Origin: Liopterus haemorrhoidalis
Taxonomy: Eukaryota; Arthropoda; Insecta; Coleoptera; Dytiscidae
Assembly: GCA_963971575.1 (NCBI GenBank)
Contig: OZ020622.1
Coordinates: 14,422,279 to 14,486,278 of the forward strand
Length of the DNA: 64,000 nt
Direction of reading: 5' to 3'
Part shown: positions 11,435 to 23,255 of the stretch, in pieces
How positions within the stretch are numbered: position 1 is the first letter of the stretch
How the letters are laid out: every line of letters begins with the position of its first letter
Notes under the pieces: model-generated
Told to the model about the DNA's origin: nothing
The model's input: the letters and a program-made list of their open reading frames with translations, nothing else
The model's database searches: none
Made by a program: the position numbers and the translations under genes

Positions 11435-12372
11435 ATATGACATTGGGGAACAAAAAAAAAGTAGTTAGGGGATAAGTCAGGTGAATACGGGCAATGAGAA
11501 ATTAATTCGATGTTTTTCTCCTTCAAATAATCAGTTGTTTGATGTGCTGTGTGGGAGCTTGCATTGTCATGATGAAGACTGATGAGACGTTTTTGCTTGT
11601 TTTTCCTGATTTTGTCGATGACTTCTGGCAAACTTCTGTTGTATACCATTCAGCATTAACTGTTCTCCGATCCTGTAAAGGAATGGATGCGACATGTCCA
11701 GTACAACCGAAGAAAGAAGCGATTATTTTCTTAGAAGTACTTCGTGCACGAACAACTTTTGTGGGTTTCGGTTCATCTTGGAAGACCCAAACAGTGGATT
11801 GTTGCTTAGTTTCCGGTTCATATGAATAAATCCAAGTTTCGTCACCTGTAACGATGTTGTATACGGATTTTGCAGTGCCTAGGTTGAATTTTTTTAGCAT
11901 TCCCTTACACCAATCAACACGAGCCTTTTGTTGAGCTTCGGTCAAATTATGCGGAATCCAACGGGAACATATCTTTTTCACAGCTAAATGTTCATACAAA
12001 ATCGAATGTACTACAGTCTGCTAAATGCCAAAGGATGCCTCTATCTCACGGTTCGTCACATGCCGATCTTCTTCAATCATTTTGCGCACAGCATCGAAGT
12101 TTTGTTGAATCACAACCAATTTTGGTCGATCTTCACGAGATTAATCACTGACGGACGCACGACCACGACGAAATTCTGCAAACCAATTGTAAACAGTCTT
12201 TTCTGATGGTGCTTAATTACCAAAAGTTGAACGAAGCGAATCTATGCATTGTTGTTGAGTTAGGCCTTTACTAAAATCGTAAAAAATTATCTAACGAGAA
12301 TCTTCACGAGTAATATCAATTTTTTCACAAACTTGTTTTTTTTTTAAACGCTCACTGTCAAAAACTACACAA
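11435..12372 (-). pseudogene. Mariner (DD34D) transposase pseudogene
   Basis: On the - strand: an N-terminal region near 12330-12000 with DRHVTNREIEASFGI, then YEHLAVKKICSRWIPHNLTE, VTGDETWIYSYEPETKQQS, after a frameshift HHDNASSHTAHQTTDYLKEK and YSPDLSPNYFFF. Catalytic Asp 1 (GDE) and 2 (HDN) are present; the third, expected 34 residues after the second, is Tyr. At least one frameshift. Inactive. Confidence 0.85.
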
Positions 12373-12375
12373 TTT

Positions 12376-13030
12376 GGGTACATTCGATTTGACGCTCCGA
12401 GCGTTCGGAGCACGCTCTGTACACTCAAACGTGTTCGATTTGACGCTCGGAGTACACTCAATTGCATTCGTTTTGCGATCGAGCGAGCATTTAGAGTGCG
12501 CTCTATGTGTTCGGGGTTTTAAGACTGAGCATATGGAGTATGACGTAAAAAAGTGGGGGAACGGCGGGAAAGAAATGAAAGTTTAAAATTAAATTATAAA
12601 TAAAATAAAAATAATAGCCTTAGACAAATAACAATAGACAAATAATATTGTTATTTGTCTATGGCTACAGAGTACGGCCATTTTATGTATTTGTGACGTT
12701 CTGTAAACAGCAAGAAAAATATTAAAATACACCGTGCATAAAATTACAATGGAAAAAATTCATTAAATTAATTCATTAATTATTATTTAATTTTTATTTA
12801 ATTTTATTTGTTCATCATTGAAAAAAAATCAAGGAAAAACCGAGGTATATAATTTTGATTCATGACTGACGTGAACTAATCTGGCAGTAAAAACGCCGCC
12901 TAAAATTGTAGGGTTAGATTTTATAAACATTACGTCACAAGAACGCTCGCTCCGTTGGTGCTCTATTCATGACGTCACCATCAACTGTTCGCTCAGCGCT
13001 CGCTCTACTCTGTACAACTCGAATGCACCC
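12376..13030. mobile_element. GGG-ended MITE, copy 1 (3-bp target duplication)
   Basis: Ends GGGTACATTCGA and, inverted, GGGTGCATTCGA, flanked by TTT at 12373-12375 and 13031-13033. Subterminal parts are rich in GAGCG/CGCTC motifs. About 655 bp, nearly identical to 38039-38692. No ORF of note. Superfamily not assigned. Confidence 0.8.
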
Positions 13031-13033
13031 TTT

Positions 13034-13940
13034 ATAAGCTGCCACTGATTTCACAATAACAAATGCCAAATTTTACGAATATAGTATTGACACATTTCAA
13101 TATTGTCATCTAGTGGTCGTTTGTAAAAACATAAAAGGTATACCTTTTCTCTGATCAAATTATTATTTTTTCTGATCAAGTAATTCTTCTGGTCAAAAAA
13201 TGATTTAAAACTGATCAATATAACAAAATTTTCTGATCAAAAACTGAATTAAATCCTAAACAATTAACTACCAGCCATTTAGAAAATGTAAAAAATGTAG
13301 CAAGGTACAAGGTAGTCTCCCCTCTATTAGTGCGATAGGCAATAGATCATTTTATTATTTTATAAAATTATGGTTAAAGTTGCATTTTCACGATACCATA
13401 GTGTGGTTGAGGATATTTTCGTGTGTTAAAATTTAAGAGTAAATTCTGCCTCACCATGGTATCGTGATGACTCTAATTTAGATGTCATTTTAACAAATCT
13501 GTCATTTTTCCATCAATTTATGTAAATTTACAGTGCTGCGGATTGTAATATCGACTTGCAAATATTCAAACATTCTCAGAAGTTACCGTAAGTAGAATAA
13601 TTGTTGTGTCACCTGTGTCTCTCACTGTGTCACAAACTGTCACAATGACACAACAGTCGCTGTCACATTAACTGTCAAACTGCGACCGCCACAAAATCTA
13701 ACATCAGTGAATGTAAGTATCACACGAGGTTTTATAAAAAAGTTCGTGCATTTGCATAAAACTATGTCAACAAACAATTAAGTTACATGTAATTTATCAC
13801 TTTAGAAATATTTCCCTTCTAGGTCTATACATCTGTACGTCTTTTCCGATTATGGAAATACATTTCGTAAGTTTTTGAATCGCTTTTAGATTAATTTTCA
13901 ATCGTTTGAAGAGGACGTGTTTTCATGGGGCGCACAACCA
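13034..13940. other. Spacer with short repeats
   Basis: Five close repeats of CTGATCAA (13150-13245), an inverted pair CACGATACCA/TGGTATCGTG (13391-13470), and a cluster of GTCAC/TGACA motifs (13610-13680). No gene supported. Confidence 0.45.
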
Positions 13941-13944
13941 TGTA

Positions 13945-15060
13945 GTCCGGGAGGCAGCGTTGCATTTTTGATGGTTATTTCATAGCGCTTAATTTTCTTT
14001 TTTGTAATTGATAGTTTAGATATGGCTAATAATCGAAACAAGCGTCAGCCGCCAGAATCGTGGTGGGGTTGGGCGTGGGAAAATGTACATCTTGTAAAAA
14101 AAAAAATCCAAAAGTCCATTTCAAGTCACTTCAAAATTTGTACAGTTATTGTTTAAGTGATAATAATAATAATAAAAAAAGTCAGCCGCGTGCATAGTGG
14201 GAGATTATACGGCAGTCGTTTGTATAAACCTGCAAGAGAACTTATACATTGAACTTATTATATAATTAGAATAATAAAAACAACAATCACCTGTTAAACG
14301 GGGGTAAGACCGTCAGCTGAGGGATTATAATTGCTGAGCGGGCATTTAGCCCAAGCATTTTATAATGTAATCAATTATAGAATAGTATTTAACGTCCAAT
14401 TTTGTATAATGGTAGAATTAGGAAATAATTTCATTCAGCTTTTTGGACAAGTAGCGTTTATTTTAAACAACACAACGTTTCACCAACAACATTATTGGCT
14501 TCTTCAGGTGCTATGTTAGTTAAACGTAAATCTAACAGACTGTACATCAATCATCTCCAAAGATGGTGAAATTGCAGAATATCATATGACAATATATGAA
14601 CTTAAAGTATGCAGAAAATAGGAAAAACAGGAATTAAATTTTGAATATAATACTATGATGACCATAGGTAGTGACTATTAATTAAATTTACATATCAAAC
14701 AAGACTAGATATAAATATACTAATGTCCAAGATTTACAAAGATTCAATAAATAAAGAATGATAGTAAGGCCGACCAACGCATCAATATGACAGGCTGCGA
14801 CACTATCCACCCTGACAACCTGGTACGCACAAATCGCAAGGTGGACAGTGTCACCCCCTGTACAACATGATGCACTAATAACTCTTAAAATCATCAAACT
14901 TCACATCCAACTAAAAAGTGAAAAAACCCAAAAATAAGCAATGAAATCCGGAGCAATCATACAATTCAACGTACCAATCCCCCAAAAACTAATGGTACGC
15001 ACAAGAGTAATGAGAGAATGGTACCTCGCGAAAATTTTCGCGATTACAATACTTGCCCCT
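13945..15060. repeat. Composite repeat shared with 29565-30840
   Basis: Shares GGGAGGCAGCGTTGCA, AAAATGTACATCTTG, GGGGTAAGACCGTCAGCTGA, GACAGGCTGCGACACTATCC and CAATCATACAATTCAACGTA with the later region in the same order. It also carries, at 14470-14520 on the - strand, a hammerhead-like core also present at 31216-31246. Probably a retroelement family, possibly Penelope-like. Confidence 0.55.
14477..14507 (-). other. Hammerhead-like motif 1
   Basis: The - strand reads CTGAAGA, then a hairpin GCCAATAATG TTGTTGGT, then GAAAC. CTGANGA...GAAA around a stem is the hammerhead ribozyme core; stem I is weak. Confidence 0.35.
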
Positions 15061-15309
15061 TATATATTAAGGTCGGGCAAGTAAAACTATGGAAATTTTT
15101 AGGTTGACAAGTGCTTACTGCGCATGTGTCAATTATATATTAACGTAAGGGTTTGAAGTCTACAAACATCTAATTTTAATTATAGTTGAAGGTAATGGGA
15201 TTCGGACCAGTCAGAAAATAAAACAAATTTATTAACTTCGCTTACGTTTTGATTTAATTTAAATCTTCATCAGAGCTTAGTTAATAGTCACGATATAAAA
15301 TAACAATTC

Positions 15310-15397
15310 AAAATTAATAAAAAACACATCATATTGTCCGGTTATTGAACTCAGAGATAAGCTGACCGGACAATATGATGTGTTTTTTATTAATTTT
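15310..15397. repeat. Perfect 33-nt inverted repeat, 22-nt loop
   Basis: Arms 15310-15342 and 15365-15397 are exact reverse complements (inner end GTCCGGT/ACCGGAC). It would form a very stable hairpin. Confidence 0.9.
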
Positions 15398-16104
15398 ATA
15401 TAAGTATTGAATTTTTGTAAAGAACACGTGTATTAAGTGGCATTATATTATCATCAAGGATAGTAAAGTCCGTACCATATTAGTTTTGAAGATCGCAATA
15501 AAATAATAAAAGTTAGGGAACTCATAAAATTACAATAGAAGTGATATAACTAGGCGCATCAACCCATAGTCGTAGGGATTAGTTTTTCACATTACGCATC
15601 TTACTTTTTTTTCTTCTTCTTCTTTCTTTGGCCTTGGTAACTATAGACCATTGGCCAGACATCTTACTTTAAGGATTAACAAAAGAAGTATAATTATTTA
15701 TAGTTAGTACTTAAACGTATGTATGTGCCACTGACCGTTGACTGTTTACAACGTGGTTGTAAATATGAACCCTAGTTCTTTTGTAGTTTAACAATGTGAT
15801 TATAGTTATACGGGATCATTGTTTTATGCCGATCTTCAAAAGCAATATGGTATGTTCTATACTTTTTAATGAAGATTCGAACAAAATAACTTGAACAAAC
15901 TCAACGGTAGTCAACTAACAAATGATAGCTGCATCATATTAAGTCGGTATTCCTTCTTTACACTTACTAAGTATTGCAAAACGCGCGTTTTTTATCAAAC
16001 CTCGTACATCACAATGTCACAAAATATGTCACTGTATCACTTGATGTGTATAGATATAATTTTGTATTTTTTTTATGGGATTTTGAGTGAATTTGTTTTG
16101 TAGT
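15398..16104. other. AT-rich region upstream of NSUN7 exon 1
   Basis: No clear promoter. 15626-15661 (TTTGGCCTTGGTAACTATAG) resembles a SINE tail. The 5' end of the gene may lie here or further upstream. Confidence 0.35.
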
Positions 16105-16360
16105 ATGCCCAGCCCAGCGGCGACTGTCCCAGTTGCTGTTGTGAAACATTCAGCTTGGGACACACGGACTAAATCGCGCTGTTCGAATTCTGCACCAAGT
16201 CCAAAGACCACCTACAGTTCGGAACTTCCTCAGGCATTATGGACTGCTCAAGATATATCCAAAGCAGCGAGAATGCTAGCTAGACCACCACATGAAGCTA
16301 GATTCGCCTCTGAACATGATATGAGAAATGTATATACTCTCATCTACGACGTATTTAGAT
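16105..16360 (+). CDS. NSUN7: NSUN7 exon 1 (or first visible exon)
   Basis: Codes for 85 residues beginning MPSPAATVPVAVVKHS. The first part is Pro/Ser-rich and likely disordered; the end (RNVYTLIYDVFR) starts the conserved NSUN7 N-terminal helix. The donor is GTAAGT after AGAT and leaves one base. The base before the ATG follows TTTTGTAG, so this could also be an internal exon. Confidence 0.75.
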
Positions 16361-19330
16361 GTAAGTTCAATACTAAATTACCTGATATCAATAGTAAGTT
16401 ACTTGCGGAAATGAAAAATGCTAAAGCTTCATAGGTACATATATCCAGTAATGTGCCTTGACGGTATTTTATTTTTAAATTTTCACGTAAGAAATAAGTA
16501 AACAATGTAAAAAATGCGTAAAGAATGTAAACAACTGAGAAAATACCAGATATCAACAATATGTCACCTGGCACCTTTATGGTATAGTCGGATTGCTGAT
16601 AAGTGAGTGTTCGTTGCTACAAGTATCGATATACAATACTATATGCTTTCTCTGTCTTATATCATTATAATTATTTGCATACCCATAGTAACGTATAGTG
16701 ACGCAAGTTGACAACTAACCTTCCAAATTATTTTAATAAAAAACAAAGCATTAGAAAGAAACGGCATGATTCGTAGATATATTTTCTAATTAGAGCACGA
16801 AAATAAATTCACAGCAGTACTCAAACAAACAAAATTATTAATTTTAAGGTAATAATTATAAATAAGGAAAAACTTATACTCATACGTAAATTTTGGATTA
16901 TAATTTGTTGTTTAATTAAATTAAATTTGTATGTTTCCCCTAAGTACAAAGTAATAAAATATTAAGTAAAAATATATTTATTCATATAATATATTGCTAC
17001 AAGTTGTATTTAAATGTTTATTTTTATTTTTAAAAAGTTAGTCAGTAATGCATGATATCGTCGTCATCTGAACTATCGCTGTCATTTCTTGTATTAATTA
17101 TTATTGGATTAATATTATCAATAATCCTTTCCCTTTCCCACCATTTATTTATTAAATTTTCGATTTTTTTAACAGATTTTGCCCAAGTTTCACAACTAAT
17201 TTGATCACAGGCTACTTGCCACATTTTCAAAACTTCGTTATCACTATATCCGTTTTGACCAATATGTCTATCATAATAATTTTTTGTTATACCCCAAATT
17301 ATTTCAATGGGGTTAAACTGGCAGTAATAAGGAGGTAAGCTTAGTACTTCATGACCATACGTTTGTGCCAATGTATCAATAAAATAAACTGGTTCAGATT
17401 TTAATTTCCTTCGTTTTCTCGTGATTTTGTTAGTGAGAAGTTCAGATTTATTACATTTTATAATTCTACGAATTGTTGATTCCGAAATCTTTAAGGCAGC
17501 TGCTACTCTTTGATGGACACAAGATAGAGAAATAAGCGGCACATTGTCCTCTTTTTCGGAATTAAAATATTCCAGCAGATTTAAAATTAAAGTATGTGAA
17601 TTTAATAATTGGCCGCAAGCTCTATTAATTAATATTATTAACAGACACTGACAGCTAAGACAAATAACAAAAAACATTTTTAAAATCGCTGAAAAACTAG
17701 ATTATTATATGAATGATGAACTTGATACATACATGCATGTAACAGTCACCTATCAGCAATCCGACTATATTTTAGTTTTACATGTTCACGTAAAAAATAA
17801 GTAAACAATGTAAATAATTTAAAAAATGTAAACAATGCAATTAATGTAAACATTGCGTAAAGAATGTAAACAACTGAAAAAAAGAGGTTAGTTTATCAAT
17901 TATGGCAGTTAAATGAGTTTATATTACACACGTTGCTTTTTGAATATAATTTTTGTTATAATCAACACCTGTAGCGGTTTTTACTGCGCATCAAGTGGCC
18001 AGATAGGGGGTTTTCCAGGTGCAAGGCATTTGGGTTGTGTAGAAGCCCCTGAAAAAACAATCTGTCTTCCACACTCCAAGTTTTCCGGGATTTTGTTTTC
18101 TTCGTGAAGTCTTTTATATTGTTGAGAAATTGTTTATACATGTGGAGCTTATTTCGAAAACGTCTTTTGTCCAAATTTTTTTTAATTAATTTTATTTTTT
18201 TAATTGTAACATTAATTTTAAATTAATTACAACATTAATTGTAACATTAATCTTTGAAAAAAAAACATAATTTCTTTCCAAACTGACCCAGAAACCTTAA
18301 ATAAATGGCTTATTAAAAAAAAATTTATGTGAAGTGTAAATTTACACACATTGCAGGGTTTCGCAGGTATATATAATAAGTGAAGGCAGCATGCTGAGTG
18401 TGTAGGACAAATTTTGCTTTGTAGTAATCACGGCAAAATGAACGATATATTTAAAATAATTTATCGTTTGTTAATCTTTAGAGCTTTAAAAACAAATTTT
18501 ATGTTAAAATATTTTTTTGTTAATTTTAATTCGAATACCTAACATAATACCATTATTTAGGTTTCTAAATATGTGAAATATTTTTTTTATATAGCAAGGT
18601 TCATTAAGATTTTGAAAATTGCGCCTATAGCTTTCATTGGTTGTTTTAAGTCATTTGCTCCGCCCCTCTGGTTTCATATACATGACACATAGAATGAAAA
18701 TATAATTCCAACAATTCCAACTGGTTATTAAATTTACGCTCTTAAAAATTTAATGCAACATTTGCCAAAATATAACTAGAATTTTGACAAAATAATTTAA
18801 ACAAAATAAAAATGAAAAAGAAATGTCTCCTCTACCCGGGAGCGAACCCTAGTTTTCTGCGTAGCAAGTGAGCAAGCTAACCATTAGACCAGGATACGCC
18901 TTCTAGTATAGTGTGTTACATAACTTGTACATCGTCAACGAAAAAAAAAAACAAATAATGCGTTATTTTCCGAAAACATAATCTGATCAAAAATTCCTGT
19001 TGTACTATTCCGGTTCATACCAAATTATATTATCTAGAATTTTTTCAGATTTTTAGTTTAAACCATCTGGGCTACAGGGTGTGCGCTAAACATTTTTTTT
19101 GCACATTTATGGTAAAAATCGCATCAAAGTAATTTATTTTGCATTGGATACCATACTCAGAATTTGAAAAAAAAAAAAAATTTCCATGAGCACATATTTG
19201 TTTATATTTTTAGGGGGATATGTTTTTTAGATGTTTTAGTATGTTTCCTATGTGCGTGTCAGAGAGTTGTATAAGCATGCCAAATTTCAACTCTCTAGGT
19301 TTAGCCGTTTGGCTACAATTTTTACCGAAT

Positions 19331-19364
<34 letters not shown>

Positions 19365-22300
19365 GCGACAAAATGACGGTATAAGGGTTTTTTGGTCATA
19401 CCTACAAAACCCTAAAAAGAAATGATTTTAAGTAATTTATAATTGCAATTAATCGTTTTTCGTGGTTAATCTTAGCTTTTGAAAACAGTTTTTTGCGAAA
19501 CTCTAAATCAATAACATATTCAAAGCGACTAAGTTATAATTTCTCGGAATAATTGTAACAATTTCCCGAAACAATAGTTTTCTGCGAAACACTAGTTAAA
19601 AACCACTGACTTTCTAGATATCTGTACTAATATACGTAATTTTCTAGATAGAAACGTGCTCCAACAAGCTTTAGAAGATGCAAACTTTTTCCGACAACAT
19701 CCCGAGATTCGGGGTCAACAACAATTGATTTGGTTGATAATGTACGAACTCCAAGTGCGTCGTTGGAGGGAAAATGCTGGACGTGAACGTACAGAATGTG
19801 ATCGGGTCTTTCGGGAATGCGATTGTTGCGGTGTACCACTTACCCAAGTCCAAAATGCTGTTTGGAGTAAACGAGTTAAATTAGCTGCTGCCATTGCCCG
19901 TTTCAGGATAGCCCGAAACGCTCTGAAGCTTAGTGAACTTTTGCCATTGCACCTAAGGGATGAGAGAGTAGCAAGGTGCTCTAGACTGGCCCCTGTTACT
20001 GCTTGGATTAATAAAAATTTAGTTGATCAACCAATTGATGCTGCTTGTGAGTTACGAAATCTAGATCTTCTTCCTGGGGATGCAGGAACTCAACTAACAA
20101 ATCAAACTGTCCCTGAAAACAGATATGCTTGGGATTCTCTTTGCCCTATGTTTATAAGGATGGGTTGTGGAGCTAGAGCAACTATTTCAGAAAGTACAAT
20201 GGTTAGGGAACATCGTTTAGTGTTACAAGAACGTAGTTTTTGCTACGGACCTGCGATGCTTTGCAAACTGCTCTACGAATATGATCTTAGTGGTGCTATT
20301 GTCCTTACCCATGTGACAAGTCCAAGAACGGTGGCTTATTTAGGAACTCTTCTGGCTCAGAATGAAAAAGCATTTTCACTCATCGCTTTTGGAGCTGGAG
20401 ATCGAAGGCAGGAGTATGAAGAATACTTAAGTCGACTTCGGGTGCCACATGTTTTGATTAATAGTCGATCTTTCATACAAGCTGATTTAAAGGTAAGTCT
20501 TTTTTAAACCAGCCCTTAAAGAACGTGGGGTTGCCAGAAGTTCAAAGTTTAAACAAAACTTTAAACAAACAAATTTAAAAAAGGACATAAAGAAAACATC
20601 CAGAAAAACTTACGAATTGTTTTACAAACCAATTATGAATTATGTAAAAATGATGAATTATGTTTTATTCAAAACCCTGGTTTTTTTGTTCTCAAATTTA
20701 TTTATTTTTATATTTGAGGTCTAAATGTAAAACCTGTTATGTCCACTTTATATTCAGGAGAGACGAAAAACTGTTAAAAACTACTGCAGACATATTGTAT
20801 TATGATTATCTACCAATAGAGGGTATCAGATCAAATATTGGTCGTACGATTACATAAAAAAATTGAAACGAAGTGTAAATTTTCACACATTTCAGAGTTT
20901 TGCAGATATTTAATAGGTGTAAGAACCATAATACTGGATGTCTAGGTATGTTTATCACATCAAAATCAACAGTTTTTTTGATAATCACTTTTATTCGTTA
21001 TTTGAGAACTAAAGCTTCCATTTAATATTTTAAACAAATTATATAATTTGCCAAATATTCCAGCGTTTTTTTCTGCATTAGCTTCGCATTCAATTCTTCA
21101 TTAGATTAATGAGAATTATTTTACAGTGTTGAGTGTAGTGTGGTGTGGTGTGAGTAACTCAGTTCACAACTATTAAAAAAATATATTATTTTTTTAATAT
21201 TTTTAATTCCAAAAAAATACACGCACTATTTTAGCTATAAATACAAAAAATCCATAACATTATTAGCCATAATTTAACCATGAATTAAAAAAATAATTAA
21301 TTTTTTCAAAAACACAAAAACAGCCATGTTTTTTAACACAATCTGATCAAAAATTCCTCTCGTACGTTTCGGGGTCAGATCAATATGCATTATAATCCGT
21401 CTCAATTTATAATACGAAACTAGATCTGGTTACTTTGGTGACTGTTCTGGTGTAAACAGACTTTGGCGTATCCGTGTGAACTAATACTATGACAATATTA
21501 TAAATGTATTGTCAATATACAACATAAAAAAATGAACTTTCACTGTTAGTTCCGTATTACAAAATGAGACAGATAATACCTATAATTTTTTCAGATATTT
21601 TGCTTAACCCTTTTTGGTAAAAGGGTGCGGGACAAGAACTTTTGCACATTTTAGCTAAATTCGTGTTAAAATTAAGGAATTTAAAAAAACAATCTATCGT
21701 TCCGTAATCTACGTCTTAAGAACTTTCTTTTGATACCACACAATAAATAAAAAAAATATTTTTTTTATCAACGACACAAAAAATCGACATTTTTCGAAAA
21801 ATTTATCTAATCAAAAATTCCTGTTGAACTATTCCGGTTCCCATTAATTTTCATTACGGAGATTTTTTTTAGATTTTTAGATCAATCCCTGTGGGAAATA
21901 GGGTGGGGAACGAAAGTTTTTTGAGACATTTTTGGAAAAAATTTTAAAAAAATTGATTTTTCAAAAATAAAAACTTTCTTGTTGATCCATGCATTAAGAG
22001 GTTTCATATGGTATGCCACTCAAAATTTAAAAAAATATTAATTTTTTATTAAATACATAATTAGTAGCTCAGATTTTTTTTCAGGTCAAAGAGTTGTATA
22101 GGCATGCCAAATTTCAACTTTCTATGTTAAGCCGTTTAGCTACAATTTCTACCGTACAGACAGACAGACAGACACATGAGTGACGTTATAATTTATTTAT
22201 TTATTTATTTTACATCGGCCTATTTCTGCAACGAGGCTAATCGCCGATGCCAGGGGGCGAGCTGAGGGGAAACACCTGGATGAGGGGTGAATTATTGTGA

Positions 22301-23220
22301 AATGAGAGTAGTGTAAACATATTATTCTCGCCCGAATAATATCACCAACGGAGAATCGAACTACCGACCGCACAATCCAGACTGTTTTTCAGTCCACACT
22401 GTACGATTTAATGCGATCGTCCACTCCGTTGGCTGAGTGACATTATAAGGTTTTTTTGGTGGTCATACCTACAAAACCCCAAAAACATCTTCTTGACACC
22501 CTATACAAGGAGATAACATTCAAAACGTAATTTGCCACATAAAATTTAAAATTAATATAATGGTATCAGTGCCTTACTCTTTGTTAAAATCTAAAACAAG
22601 TTTTTACCATCTAAAACGCGCAAACAAGAACAAAAAATTTATTTTTATGTTTGAATTCAATGTATGGAACCTTAAAAATAAATGGGTCGAAAAATTATGT
22701 TGTCAACTTATTGCAAATAGGATTATGTGTTTTGTAATTATCTCAAAACTGCATTACGGTCTCAAATAACTTTTTGAATGTTACCTTCCCAAATATACGG
22801 CTATTCTGAGCTACCGTTCTTAATATAGCGTTAATATCCCTAAATGTTGTGCGGCAGAAATTTTTAACTGTTTTAATACACCTAATAAATGTTTCCAGTC
22901 GGAGTTGTTCGAGAATGTGGTTGCTGTACTGGCCACTCCACCAAATAGTTATTCTGCAGTTTTGGACCCGGTGGACCTAGTAATGGGAATGTCAGCAGGA
23001 GGCGTTGGCAAAGAGGGGACAGGGGAACAGTTAGCCATGCTGGAATTACTAACCGATACCGAACAAACAGACGCAGGAAAGACAAGGGTTAAGAAAATGT
23101 TAACAGAACAATTGGATACGTTAACTGCCGCTATGAGCCGGCCACAGGTAGGTTTCTAAATTCCCGACAATTTTTATTTCCCAGGAATTATCGGGATTTC
23201 CGAAAGTAAATATTTATTTA

Positions 23221-23255
<35 letters not shown>

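Noticed and set aside
11539..11829. + strand ORF of 96 codons
   Set aside because: Antisense shadow of the mariner transposase on the - strand.
12374..12586. A protein gene (repeated at 37962-38249)
   Set aside because: Open frame lies across the end of the GGG-ended MITE, with no protein homology that I recognise.
15265..15290. A fourth hammerhead motif on the - strand (CTGATGA followed by a GATTTAAAT stem)
   Set aside because: The GAAA box reads AAAA after the stem, so the core is not complete.
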